Assembly (NCBI RefSeq): GCF_040712315.1
Contig: NC_134023.1
Span: forward strand, 14,703,442-14,767,441
DNA length: 64,000 bases
Direction of reading: 5' to 3'
Source of the DNA: Castanea sativa
Taxonomy: Eukaryota > Streptophyta > Magnoliopsida > Fagales > Fagaceae
In this document: positions 22,211-34,000 of the stretch, piece by piece
How the letters are laid out: each line of letters opens with the position of its first letter
How positions within the stretch are numbered: the first letter of the stretch is position 1
Translations under genes and position numbers: made by a program
Notes under the pieces: model-generated
Told to the model about the DNA's origin: nothing
The model's input: only the letters and a program-made list of their open reading frames with translations
Database searches by the model: none

Positions 22211-22409
22211 AACCCATTGGCCTCGTGGGTTCCAATTAGCTCAATTAGTAAAATCTTTGATAGTTGAATAAAAGATCTAGAGTTCAATTCCTACCTACAC
22301 TAAAAACTGACTGGTGTCTTGGTTTGATAACAAATGAGGTATTATCAGGAGTGGACACCATAGGTTGAAACTCTCAAAAAAAAAAAAATATATATATATA
22401 TATATATAA
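22211..22409 (+). mobile_element. tRNA-derived SINE
   Basis: The head resembles a tRNA with A box (TTAGCTCAATTAGTAAAATC) and B box (GAGTTCAATTCCT). A body containing CTGACTGGTGTCTTGGT and GGACACCATAGGTTGAAACT follows, ending in poly-A and AT repeats. It is flanked by TTCACATT on both sides (22203-22210 and 22410-22417). Part of the body, without the tRNA head, recurs at about 22495-22575. Confidence 0.82.
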
Positions 22410-22410
22410 T

Positions 22411-22574
22411 TCACATTTATCTAGACTATTTCCCCGAATCCTTGAAAAAAAAATCCACAAGCTCTATAGAAAAAAATGGACGACAATTTTACAGCCTATA
22501 CTAAAAACTTACTAGTGTCTTGGTCTGATAATAAATGAGATATTATCAAGAGCAGACACCATAGGTTGAAACTC

Positions 22575-22633
<59 letters not shown>

Positions 22634-22720
22634 CACATTTATCTAGACTATTTCCCCGAATCCTTGAAAAAAAAATCCACAAGCTCTATAGAAAAAAATG
22701 GACGACAATTCTACAGCCTA
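22411..22720. repeat. Tandem duplication with expanded AT microsatellite
   Basis: A segment from TTCACATTTATCTAGACTAT to GGACGACAATTTTACAGCCT occurs twice, at about 22411-22497 and 22632-22718. Between them are a partial SINE body and an AT tract of roughly 57 bp (22575-22631). Confidence 0.85.
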
Positions 22721-23454
22721 AAAAAAAAAAAGGAAATTCTAACTTTCTTAGCGACAAAAAAACTAAGGGTGTATCTGGTAACTGTTTTTTCCTCTTATTT
22801 TCTGTCTCTAAAAATATTTTTTTTAGACTAAAAAACTTGTTTGACAACACAAAATGGACAAAAAACAAAAATTGTTCTCAAAACTCAATTTGTGAAGGAA
22901 GCTAAAAATATGAAAAATGTTGTTTTTAGTTTCTAGTTTTCAAAAGTCAATAACAACACGCATATGATTTAATCAATTTGTCTCATTTAATGATTTAATA
23001 CTAGAATTCAAATTCTAGTAACAACATATTTTCAGTATTTTTTTTTCTTCATTTTTTTTTTAAATTTCAACTAATCAAACATATTTTTGATTAAAATATA
23101 CAAGAAAATTATTTTTTTATTTTATTTTATTCCCACAAACAAGTTTTTGAAAATAGAAAACAAAAACTGTTACCAAATATAATCTAAGTTGTACTAAGGT
23201 TATTTATTATTATTCTTGTTTTATATATACAAGATAGAATTTATATTCTAGCCTAATCTAAGTGTATATGTATGTGAATCTCCCTCCTAAAGACTTGAAC
23301 TTCGGCCCTTGCTCCTTACACCCCTTACAATTGTACCATGGAGTGCGGTGATATTATTATTCTTCTAAAAAAAAAATGTTATTTATTATTATTATTTAAT
23401 TTGTATATTAATTATTATTTTTTAATTATTACTTATATAATAAACTAGAAAAGC
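22721..23454. other. No gene recognised
   Basis: It contains a likely fold-back element at about 22765-23190. The left end GGGTGTATCTGGTAACTGTT with CTAAAAAACTTGTTTG is mirrored on the right by CAAACAAGTTTTTGAAAA and ACTGTTACCAAATATAATCT. Nothing coding. Confidence 0.5.
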
Positions 23455-23650
23455 ATATTTGATGGTGATATTAAAGTTTCACTTTCACCTAAAAAAGGTT
23501 GCGTGGAATGATAATGAACTGTTTGCCCATAAATATTGGTGGGCTGGCTCTTGAAGTTTAAGGTTCTCACTAAAAAAAATGAGCGGGCTAGTTTAAACAA
23601 AGCATAACGGTCAACCAGAGTTGGCCCATACTTTAGGTCTTCTTTCTTCT
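23455..23650 (-). repeat. Decayed snoRNA promoter block, fifth copy
   Basis: GCCCATAAATATTGGTGGGC and TTGGCCCATACTTTAGGTC are kept; the telobox is lost. It is closest to the copy at 18835-19030. Confidence 0.75.
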
Positions 23651-23839
23651 CTCTCTCTTTTTTTATATAATAATTTTTATAATTTATGTTGAATTCGTTT
23701 TTTATTTTTTTTTATTTTATATTTTATATATGTATGTTGTATTTGTTATTTTATTCATTTCAACTTTTTTTTTATACCTAAAAGTAGTTTACCAAGTGTG
23801 TAATAATTCAATTTACATTAATATATTTAACAAAGATGC

Positions 23840-24180
23840 TTAGGGTTCATTCTGGAGCTTCTTGCAGCTAGACGAGCTGCTCTCTTTGCCAAGGAAATTG
23901 GCCTCCGCCACGTGATCCTTGAAGGTGATTCCGAGTTTGTGATAAAATCTTTGAAGCCTGGAAACAATCTCTGTTCAATGTTTGGCTATTTGATTAAAGA
24001 TATTTTATTCTATGTAAGCTCTTTTCAGAGTATTTCTTTCTCTCACTCTTATATGCAAGGTAATGCTGCAACAGATGCCTTAGCTATGAGAGCTAAATTT
24101 TCCTCGCCCTTAATTGTGTAGATGGAGGATGTTCCATCCAACATTACCCCTCTTGTTGTAGCTGATTTTCCAGCCCCTTG
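23840..24180 (+). pseudogene. LINE RNase H domain fragment
   Basis: Translation gives LELLAARRAALFAKEIGL, VILEGDSEFVIKSL, GYLIKDILFYVSSFQS and HSYMQGNAATDALAMRAKFS, which is the second half of an RVT_3-type RNase H. The GDSE motif and the NAATDALA helix are clear. Upstream domains are missing. Confidence 0.85.
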
Positions 24181-24205
24181 ATTAATAATACAAGTTGATC
24201 TGTTT

Positions 24206-24207
<2 letters not shown>

Positions 24208-24285
<78 letters not shown>

Positions 24286-24286
24286 A
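24208..24286. repeat. (AT)n(GA)n microsatellite
   Basis: About 50 bp of AT followed by about 26 bp of GA, immediately after the LINE fragment. Confidence 0.95.
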
Positions 24287-24364
24287 TTTATCCAAAAAGA
24301 AAAGGTTATATAATAACCATTTGAAGGGGGATTATCAAATCCAATGACCAATTAATGGAATCCA

Positions 24365-24572
24365 AATCTTTTGTCCCACTTTTTCTGCTCCACTCTATAC
24401 TCCACCAATAAAAACTTGCCACATGTTCACCTAATTAATTAAATACTATCATTATTGACTTATTAATGCTACTGTTATTAATTAATAGTAGTATTTAATT
24501 AATTAGGTGGACACGTGGCAAATTTTTATTAGTGGAGTATAGAGTGGAGCAGGAAAAGTAGGACAGAAGATT
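24365..24572. mobile_element. Fold-back MITE (near-perfect hairpin)
   Basis: The left arm (AATCTTTTGTCCCAC, TGCTCCACTCTATACTCCAC, CACCTAATTAATTAAATACT) is mirrored by the right arm (AGTATTTAATTAATTAGGTG, GTGGAGTATAGAGTGGAGCA, GGACAGAAGATT). The arms are about 95 bp each with very few mismatches. Confidence 0.85.
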
Positions 24573-25056
24573 GTAAGACTCTGTTAGGAATTTCACCAAA
24601 TTATGGAGTAATAATGAAAGAACAAAATGAACACATCAAGTAAATAGAAATTAGTGATTGGCTTGGGGTGAACATAAACCTCTATTTATATCCATAGGGT
24701 TACAATCCTTCAAAAAGGTACGCATGGAAAGTTAAAATATTTCATAAAACCGTTCATAACACTTAAAACCTTTTCAAACGTTTAGAACAATTATCAGAAA
24801 ATTTTGTAGAAATTCAGTTTTCACAAGTCGCGATCGATCGAGAAAAATCGAGCGTCGACCTAAATCTCTTTTCGATTGATCGAATAGGAATTGAGTATCA
24901 AATGAACCAAGCAGAGACTTTAGGATAATTTTCTTCAACACTTCAATTGGTTGAGCAAAAGTTTCGATCCATCGAACATACTGAATTTCAAATTTTCACT
25001 TAAATTTCAGAACTTGAATTTTCACTTTATATCATTATTACAATCTATCCATGTAT

Positions 25057-25127
<71 letters not shown>

Positions 25128-25316
25128 ACAGACTGCATTTTGGGTTTAAGTTCAAATAGCCGAGTTAATTCATTTAATCCATTTCAAAAAAAAAGTAAAA
25201 CAAAAATCATTTAATCCATTGTCACAAAAATCATATAAGAAAACCACTATTGGTGATGTTGTCTTCAGCCCGATAAACTTGAAAACCACTATTCTATTGG
25301 TGATGCCACAAGTATA
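24573..25316. other. No gene; possible LTR-like debris and microsatellite
   Basis: 24780-25000 holds repeated TCGATCGA-type phrases. 25062-25130 is a (CT)n(AT)n microsatellite. 25137-25300 is part of the block shared with 20870-21000. Confidence 0.5.
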
Positions 25317-25800
25317 TGGGAAAATGATTTGAGCCCATATTATCTTCTATGGAAGAGATTGAACAACATCATTGAACAACTGTATTCTTGACCTTTGGCT
25401 TGGTAAAAGAAGTTGCTACCTAATATATAATTGCCAATTTGTTAGGTGGCCATTACCCATATCTTTCAACAATGATGGGATGATATTAATATAAATGAGA
25501 GATAGCCATTAAAATTCATGAAGTAGCATTTATTTTTATCAATTAAAACACAGATAAACTTTTTTCTCTTTTTATTAGTATATTTACCACAAATATGGGG
25601 AAAGGATTAGAACTCATATTCTCTTCTATGAAAGAGATTGAACAACATCATTGAACAACTGTATTTTTGACCTTTGGCTTGGTAAAATAAGCTACTACCT
25701 AATATATAATTTGTCAATTTGTTAGGTAGCCATCACCCATAACCTTCAACAATGATGGGGAGATATTAATATAAATGAGAGATGGCCATTAATAAAATCC
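25317..25800. repeat. Direct repeat pair of about 215 bp
   Basis: 25317-25520 and 25595-25800 share AGAGATTGAACAACATCATT, GACCTTTGGCTTGGTAAAA, CAATTTGTTAGGT and GATATTAATATAAATGAGAG, separated by about 75 bp. No coding frame is conserved between the copies. Confidence 0.85.
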
Positions 25801-25984
25801 ATGACGTAACAGCTAATAACAAATCTTATCCACTAAAAAATCAAAGTCACATCTGTATGAATATAATACTTTAAAAAATTAAAGAAATAAATATTTCATT
25901 ATCAAAAGGATTTAACATTTATCTCAGCAGAAAAAAAAAAAAAAGGATTTAAGATTTAGACTTCCTCTTCCATACACTGTACAT

Positions 25985-26510
25985 GAGGTCGAGGCACTAG
26001 CTACAACAAGAGCTTTGGTTTTTCCCCAAGAGATTGGTGTTTCTTCAGTGATTTTAGAAGGTAATTCCCTTGTAGTCATTAATTCTTTGGAGAGGAAGTA
26101 GAGTCTTTTGCTTCATTTAAGGTGTGTTTAGATACTGTTTATTTTGCTGAAAATTGAAAACACTGTAGCAAAATAATTTTTAAATGTGTGAATAATGCCG
26201 TAAGATCCATTTTTAATGAAAGTTTTGTTGAAAAAAGAGGTTTGTGGGTCTCATGAACAGTGCATGGGATCCACTAAAAAATTGAAACGCGCTTCTCAAA
26301 AAAAAAAAAAAAAAAGAAGAAGGCTAAAACGCTCATCAATATCCAAACAGATACTTAGTCATTTGATAGCAGATTCTAAGATCCTTGCAGAAACCTTTTC
26401 TAATTTTAGTTGTGTCCATGTTAAGGGACAAGGTAATTCTATAACTCATAACCAATCTAGACATGGTCGACATGTTAATGATTTATTGATCTACCTCACC
26501 TTAATGTTAT
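25985..26510 (+). pseudogene. LINE RNase H fragment interrupted by a MITE
   Basis: Left part: VEALATTRALVFPQEIG, VILEGNSLVVINSLE. Right part after the MITE: HLIADSKILAETFSNFSCVH then VKGQGNSITHNQSRHGRHVN. Together they form an RVT_3-type RNase H with the insertion between INSLE and HLIADS. A stop follows INSLERK. Confidence 0.85.
26121..26354. mobile_element. GTTTGGAT-type MITE inside the LINE fragment
   Basis: Ends GGTGTGTTTAGAT and ATCCAAACAGATAC. The interior, with GCTGAAAATTGAAAACACTG and TAGCAAAATAATTTTTAAAT, is shared with the copies at 34679-35092 and 63272-63478. Confidence 0.85.
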
Positions 26511-26620
26511 AATCTTTGCCGATTTAGCTTTTTTTCTTAATAATATTTAATTATTTACAACCTTTCTTCTCAATAAAAAAAAATAAAAGAAAAAGAAAAA
26601 GAAATAAAAGGATTTAGAAT

Positions 26621-27343
26621 TTATAATATTAATAAGAGGGTTCCCTTATTTTATCTTTAATTTTTGGTGTACCAAAATATTCTCATACAAATTCTGAAAT
26701 AACATGCTCTTTAATTTAAATTTTTTTTTCTACAAAATAGCAAAAAAGGTTAAAACAGTAATACTATCTCACATACAAAAGGGGAAAAAAAAAACATTTA
26801 TTCTCACCACCCATTTGTACTCAAATGCCTAATTCCTATCGGTATTTTTTGTTATCTATTTGAATTCAAATACTTCAATTATCTTTATAAAAAAAAATAC
26901 AAAATTTTTTCCAAAAAAAAGATACCTAACGTAAAAAGTAAAAACTACTCATTCTTATCTTGAAATTTCTATGGTTTTTTCTTTGAATTCTTTAAAACAT
27001 TCCAAAATTTTTGTTATCCAAATTCTATGCAGTTATCACAAATCCCCATCCATCCACACTAGTGTATATCATCTTTCTTTTGTTCAAATCTCAAATCTTT
27101 TTACGTATCATAATTCTTATCCCAATCAATAAATTCAAATATCCTATTGGGTTTCAACTTCTTACAATTCTCTATTTTATTTTAAACATTATTTCAAGTT
27201 ACCTTATCTCATTCTTTAAGAAAAAAAAAATACATATAGTTATTTATATATCACTTTTAAGCATTAAAACACTAAACCAAAAAAACAAATAAATAAATAA
27301 ATAAAGTATTATTGCACGCGCAAAGCGTGTCTGATGAGTTTAG
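26621..27343 (+). mobile_element. Helitron-like non-autonomous element
   Basis: The 3' end has a hairpin (CACGCG CAAAG CGTGTC), CTGATGAG and TTAG, a one-base variant of CTAG, closely matching the end of the Helitron at 16782-17174. The 5' end TTATAATATTAATAAGAGGG resembles that element's start. The interior is AT-rich and non-coding. The 5' boundary is approximate. Confidence 0.6.
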
Positions 27344-27491
27344 TAAATATATAAGTTTTTGCAAATAATTGTAGAGATAAAATTTAGCATTTTTAAAGTG
27401 ACAGTAAGATGTTAATATCTGTAGTATGAGAGCAAACCACATTTCCTCACCAAAATCTATAAAAGTACCCTGTAATAATATATAATAATAT

Positions 27492-27550
<59 letters not shown>

Positions 27551-28580
27551 AAGTTATCGCATTTGAAAATTATTTCAAGATTATTCTAAAACTATTTAAG
27601 ACAACATTATTAATTCTTTTTACAAATCTCAAATATAATTATAAAGGCTATAGTTTTGAAATTCCATCATTTTGCACTCAGGTTATTTATTTAAAAGCAA
27701 TAAATTTCTTTATTATGCATTTTTTCCCAATATGTTAAGGTCATATTCATTATGTGTTGGCATATTTTTTCACAAAATGCATTTTACTTGTAATTGAATA
27801 TATCTAAGATGTGTTTAGAATATCACAAAATGTGTAGGAATGGTAAATGATCGAGTTCAGGACGGGGTTTTTTTATGACCAAACTGCCCCCGTTACCCGA
27901 ACCCACCCCGTTTAATAAATGAGTTTTTTTCTAAACCCCAAATCTGCCTCGTCAGGCCCCATCCTGGCATGCCACTTCTGGGCCAATCTAAAGGCCCTTA
28001 AAACGAACCCAAAAATGAATAAATCGAACCAAAAAAGAATATACACCCAAAAATGAATAAAAATAATTACAACATTTCCTTAGCAATTTTCTCTGACAAA
28101 ATGGCACCAATTGTTGTCCCCTTTCTTCATCAAACAGTGAAGAATTATGGTATGTGTTCTTATAACCTTTTCTGTTATAGTCCGGTGCAGTTTTAACATT
28201 TTAAGTCTCAGCATTTTTATACACTATTTGTAGCTTTAGCATTTTTCTTAAACAAAATATCATTGAAAAAATTTAAATTATTTTCAATTGACTGTAATCC
28301 AATATCCTTTTGCTCACATCTCTATTTCCTTAGCCTTTTTTTCTTTTCTTTGAGAGAACATATATTTCCTTTCTTCTATAATTATATTTCTTACATAAAC
28401 TCATCAATTGATAGGCTATGATCAAGCCAATCTTATCAACAGAGTTAAAATTTATTATTATTATGGTCAAATTAGATACTAGCTAGAGATTATTCAAGTT
28501 TTACAGGGGTTTCATTTCAATTATTGACAAATGACAAATCATATTTAAGAAGCTTGCTAACATGTACAAACTACATGTAC

Positions 28581-28624
<44 letters not shown>

Positions 28625-29017
28625 AACAAGCTACATGCATGGTATAATTAGGGTCTATTTGTTTCAGCAATTTGAAATCACAGTTTTTCGATAAATAACT
28701 TTTTAAAAAGTAAAAACCTCACTTTCTTTAATTATCAAATTTCCAAAAAAAAAAAAAACCCTCATTATCTTCGAAGTACAATTTTTTTTAATAAACAAAA
28801 ATAAATTACAAACAAGCAGTCAACTAAGCTTGCTAATTATATTCCTAAACTAAATAACCTTTTATTTATGTATTACACAATAATAGATTAGAAATCTTAA
28901 GTATTATGACAAATTGACAATCCTCCTAAATCCTAAAACCTATTAAAAACACGAAAATAAAAGAGAAAAACAAGAGGGATAATTCATTTATTAGCTTAAT
29001 TTATCATATATATATAT
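27344..29017. other. No gene; AT-rich with microsatellites
   Basis: AT tracts at 27490-27545 and 28580-28618. A C-rich patch at 27870-27990 has repeated GGGCC/CCCCG phrases without a coding frame. Confidence 0.5.
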
Positions 29018-30858
29018 GGGTAAAATATCATTTTTGTCCCTAAACTTTCACAAAAGTTTGTTTTTTGTCCCTAAACTTTCAAAAATTCTTTTTTCGTCCC
29101 TAAATTTTGCAAAACCTTCTACTTTTCGTCCTTCTGTTTATATCTGTTAGTTTATTACCTATGTGGCTAACGGAATGCTGACATGGTATGTGACTTGAAT
29201 TAAATTATTTTACTTTAAAAAAAAATGACACGTGGCTAGCAATGATTTGCACTAGGCCTATCCACAGGTCGGTCCGGGTCAAGTTTGTGCCCAACTCGGA
29301 ACTGACCCGATTATTTCGGGTCTACCATTTTGGACCCGTCGCCGACCGGTAAAAGAGGTCAGTTCGGGCTGTCGGACCTTGCTGGAGACCGGTCAGTTCT
29401 CGGTCAGGGTTGAAATTTGCAAAACTACATCGGATTCTGCTCAAATCCACCGAATCTTGCTGAAATCCACCAAATCTGTACCAAATCGGGCCAAATATGC
29501 TGAGATCTTGCCGAATCTTGCAAAGATCAGGCCATTTCTTAACTGGTCAGACTAAAATCATCGGCGAAACGCTCCTATCGATGGAAAACGACGACTTTTT
29601 CCGGTGTAATATGGTCGGATAAGTTTTTTTCGATTTTTCTTGATCAGAGCCGTCAACCGACCCACTGGTCTCGGGTTCTGGGGGCGGTGACCCACTGCGA
29701 CCCTTCATCGGCGTCAGGTCGGCTAGTTCTCGAATCGAATTGGCCCAGTTGGTCAGGTGGGTCGGTTGGCGGGTTGATTTGGACACCCCTAATTCGCACA
29801 CATGACAACCATTTTTTAAAAGTACAAAAATACCCCCTCACTCCATCTCTTTGACACAACCTAATAAGAACACAAACACAACCCACCAGTGACCCCAGCG
29901 TTCAAACCCATCGGCGACCCAATCGCACCACCACTCTCCACAACCAAACCACGCACACAAACCCACTACCCTACCAAAAAACCCAAACCCACAAATCCAA
30001 ACACAACAATCCCATATTCTTGATATAGCAAAGCAATAATACCTGTCTAGTGCCTAAAATACGGCATTGACGAGAGCTTAGAGGTGCACCTAAGCACGAC
30101 AGCCAACAATCCCACGACCATATTCCGCCAAGCACCAAACAAAAGCTAATATATATATATATATATATAACAATGAGAAAAACACAACTTTTAATTCATT
30201 GTTTCTAGAGGGATAGATATGACTGATCTGGAAAAAAAAGGAAGCAGCACAATAACTACACGGTTCATCGTATCTTAAGCAAGAAATATGTTAGATCTAC
30301 AAAACATTATTAACAACAAAATTTCCTACGACGAAATAAAAATATTATTTGTTCTAGATTGTTGAATAGGTTTATTACAGTTCTAGATTGTTATGTTTGG
30401 ATTTTTGGGTTTGGCGTTTTTTGGTAGGGTGGTGGGTTTGTGAGTGTGGTTTGGTTGTGGAGAGTGGTGGTGCGATTGGGTTGCTGGTGGGTTTGATAAT
30501 TAGGGTCGCTAGTGGGTTTGAGTGTTGGGGTTGCCGGTGGGTTGTGTTTGTGTTTCTATTAGGTTGTGTCAAAGAGATGGAGTGAGGGGTTATCTTTGTA
30601 CTTATAAAAAATGGTTGTCATGTGTGCGAATCATTGCTAGCCACGTGTCAATTTTTTTTAAAGTAAAATAATTTAGTCCAAGTCATATACCATGTCAACA
30701 TTCCGTTAGCCACATAAGTAATAAACTAACAAATATAAGCAGAAGGATGAAAAATAGAAGGTTTTGCAAAGTTTAGGAACGATAAAAGAACTTTTGAAAG
30801 TTTAGGGACAAAAAACGATCTTTTATGAAAGTTTAGGGTCGAAAATGATATTTTACCC
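29018..30858. mobile_element. Long-arm fold-back element (Mutator-like) of 1.84 kb
   Basis: It starts GGGTAAAATATCATTTT and ends AAAATGATATTTTACCC. The arms pair through GTCCCTAAACTTTC repeats, CTGTTTATATCTGTTAGTTT, ATGACACGTGGCTAGCAATG, then a second part rich in AACCCAC/GTGGGTT. Without the insertion in the left arm each arm is about 450 bp, with roughly 370 bp between. Arm length suggests a Mutator-type fold-back. The flanks are AT repeats, so the target duplication cannot be read. A short glycine/valine-rich frame on the right arm is an accident of the GGTGGGTTT repeats. Confidence 0.85.
29253..29791. mobile_element. hAT-like non-autonomous element nested in the fold-back arm
   Basis: It is GC-rich (CCGGTC/GGTCGG phrases), unlike its surroundings. 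Ends TAGGCCTATCCACA and, from the right, TAGGGGTGTCCAAA. Flanking 8-mers are ATTTGCAC (29245-29252) and ATTCGCAC (29792-29799). The uninterrupted opposite arm reads ATTCGCAC at the matching place, which confirms the target duplication. Confidence 0.85.
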
Positions 30859-31065
30859 TATACATATATATTTATGAAATTGAAAATCTTTTGTATCATA
30901 TTTCAAGATACATATATATTGGCTATCTATAAGCATTTATTTTAAAACATTGGTAAGAATTTATTATCCCTTCATGTTATCACCTTGGTTTAAATGAGTC
31001 TTTTGAAATTGGATCATCTTATAATTAATCACGCTTTGTGAATACTTACAAAAACAAAATTGCAG

Positions 31066-34000
31066 GTAAGAACTCTTTTGTATGGTTTGGCCCAGTACCG
31101 ATGTTGACCATCATGAAACCTGAATTACTAAAAGATGTCTTTTCAAGAACCAATGATTTCCAGAGGCCAATGATGAATCCAGTTGTCAAGTTTATAGCCA
31201 CCGGACTTCCAGACCATGACGGTGAGAAATGGGCAAAACACAGAAAGATTATCAACCCCGCATTCAACCTAGAGAAGTTAAAGGCAATTTATTTGTCACT
31301 TTGTTTTTTTCTTCAAATCCTAAATGTTTTCGTTGGAAATATCAAAAGATATCAATTGAGTTACAAATTTCTTAGCAGTACTATTACTTGTTTAAATCTA
31401 CACACATTTAAAATTGGCTTATAAGTTATAAATGTTGTATAGAATCATGAATTCCACAGGTACATTCCTAATACCTTTTTCTAGAAACTTATACTACCTG
31501 CAAAGTTTAGCGCCAACTATTCCTTGACTTTCATTCATCAAATTTATCAACACAACACTCAAATTACACCGTTTAACTTAACTTAAAAAAAAAATAATTA
31601 TTAGACAAAAGACAAAAAAATGTCTCATATAGTGACATTAGCTAGAGATTTCAAACCAAATCATGCTTTAAAGCAGTGCATTTTTGCATATTCTATAAGC
31701 TCAATAAGTTAAAACTTTTTTTTTTTTTTTTTACTTAATTGTATTCCTTGTGTTTGCTATAGCATATGTTACCTAAACTTATCAAAGTTGTAGCGAGTTG
31801 GTTTGCAAGTGGGAGTCAATGGTCTCTTAAGGGAGGGGTTATGTGAGCTAGATGTGTGGCCTTACCTAGAAAATTTGTCAAGTGATCTGATCTCTCGAAC
31901 AGCATTTGGAAGTAGCTATGAAGAAGGAAAATACATATTCCGACTTCAGAAAGAGCAAGCAAATATTATAGTCAATGCTTTACGGTCTCTTTACATTCCA
32001 GGATGGAGGTAAATTTTTGAAAATCTTTCCTCTTTAGCTAATGATTATTATTTCAAGAATTCAAGTTGGTCTTTAACAATTAGGTTTATTCTAAATTAAG
32101 TTCATAAAACAAAATTGGGCTCATTCACAGGCATAATAATATTCCATGCTAGAAACAAATGCAACATATGGCAAAGTTCCTTGTAAAATGGTTATAACAT
32201 TTCTAATTTTTGAACTTTTATTCTCTTACTTTTCAAATATTAAAAAAGAAAAACCAGAGAAGTTTTAAGTATTCTAATTTTAAGTTATAAATCTAATTAA
32301 ATTTGAACATCCAATACATACCAAATTTATGACTTTCTATATTCACGTTAGCATATTCCAACTATCTGATACTGAACTAAGGCAATATAATGAACATATC
32401 CAAGTTTCATTTACTAGCTTCTGGTCATAGTTTCTTTGCAAATTGCAACATTTATTATTCGTAGAAAAAATTCCCCAAGACTTCAAAGAACAGCAAGAGA
32501 CAGGAAATGAGAAAATTTTGAATATGCTAAATTATATAATTGTGACAACTAGTATGCATTTCTGGGATTATTATGAGTCTTTTTGTCATGGACATATATT
32601 TAGTGCATCTAATTATGTTTTCAATTCACTAAGGAGACTCCGTATAAATTTTTCAAATTAATCACCATGGTTTGGTAGCCCTTATGTTCTGAGAGCTTGG
32701 GTTTCCACAATAAAAGCAATTTTTTATTTATTTATTTTTCTAATGCATAAAGTTCTATTGACACTTCTAGCTTATTTATTCTCACTTTCTCAACAACTAA
32801 GCAAACTCTAAAAAATAGGACAAAATCTGAAATAAGTCCCATTTTATCTTCACGTGCTAAAAGAAACTCGTATAGTTGTATTGTTTTACATAATTTCTAA
32901 TTAAATTGTTTCCCTTACAAAGGGGGCTTATTGTATTATTTCTCCAAATTAATTTCCATCTTTTCTAATCCTTATACATATTCTATAATCTTAGTTTTTA
33001 AGAAAAAAAGGGAAAATTTAATTTAATTTATCTAAAGCTTATGGCTATCTTGTGATTCTTGTCGCTTCCTAGCAGCAGCTTGTGTATTGCTATTCTTCTT
33101 AATAACTAGTAGTAACCCTAGAAAATAGAATAAAATTTGCCACATTCCATTTTATTCCCCGTGTTCACAGCTACTTATTATTGTTTTCAATATAGGTTCG
33201 TACCAACTAAGATGAACAATAGGATGAAGAAACTCAATGAGGAAATACAAGCTTTGCTTATGGTTATTGTAAGCAAAAGAGAGAAGGCAATGAAGGCAGG
33301 TGAAGCCACTAATGGTGACTTATTGTGTATACTAATGGAATCCAATTTTAAGGAAATTGAAGAATAAGGAAACAACAAGAACATTGGAATGAGCAGTGAG
33401 AAGTCATTGAGGAATGTAAAACATCATTTATGTTTTCCAAGTTTTTGGCACTGCAAATCCAAATTTTGATGGCTTAAGTGGCATAAAGTTGTGAGCATCA
33501 TTTATGTTTTATTTTGAAGTGTCTTTCTCAGCTATGTTTTTCATTTTTTTTAATTCTTTATAAATTGTAGGAGGATGACTACATTCTAGACATTCATTAA
33601 ATTTTGCCTAGACGCATGCACATATGCATGACTGTATGTATGCATATATAGGCATTCATATCAGTTTTCAAGAGGGGTACCATTCCCTAAATCTACCTTT
33701 TTTTTTTTATTTTTTTTATTTTATTTATTTTACTATTGTTTTATTGCATACAATGATTTCTTGATGCCATAAATCTTGCAAACTAAAGTAAAACATCTCA
33801 AAAAAAAAAAAAAAAATTCACAGGTAACAATGATATTGTACAAGGTTCTAAGGTTGTACCCTGCAATAGTTATGCTTGCTCGAAGTGTTCACAACAAAAC
33901 AAAACTTGGCAATTTGTCATTACCAGCTGGAATAATGCTTTGCTTACCAAAAGCCCTCGTTCACCAGGACTATGAACTTTGGGGAGACGATGCATCAGAG

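Noticed and set aside
22225..22300. tRNA gene
   Set aside because: A and B boxes are degenerate, no acceptor stem closes, and the body and tail are those of a SINE.
30388..30585. Gly/Val/Trp-rich open frame
   Set aside because: Lies in the GGTGGGTTT repeats of the fold-back element's right arm; the left arm holds the mirror image.
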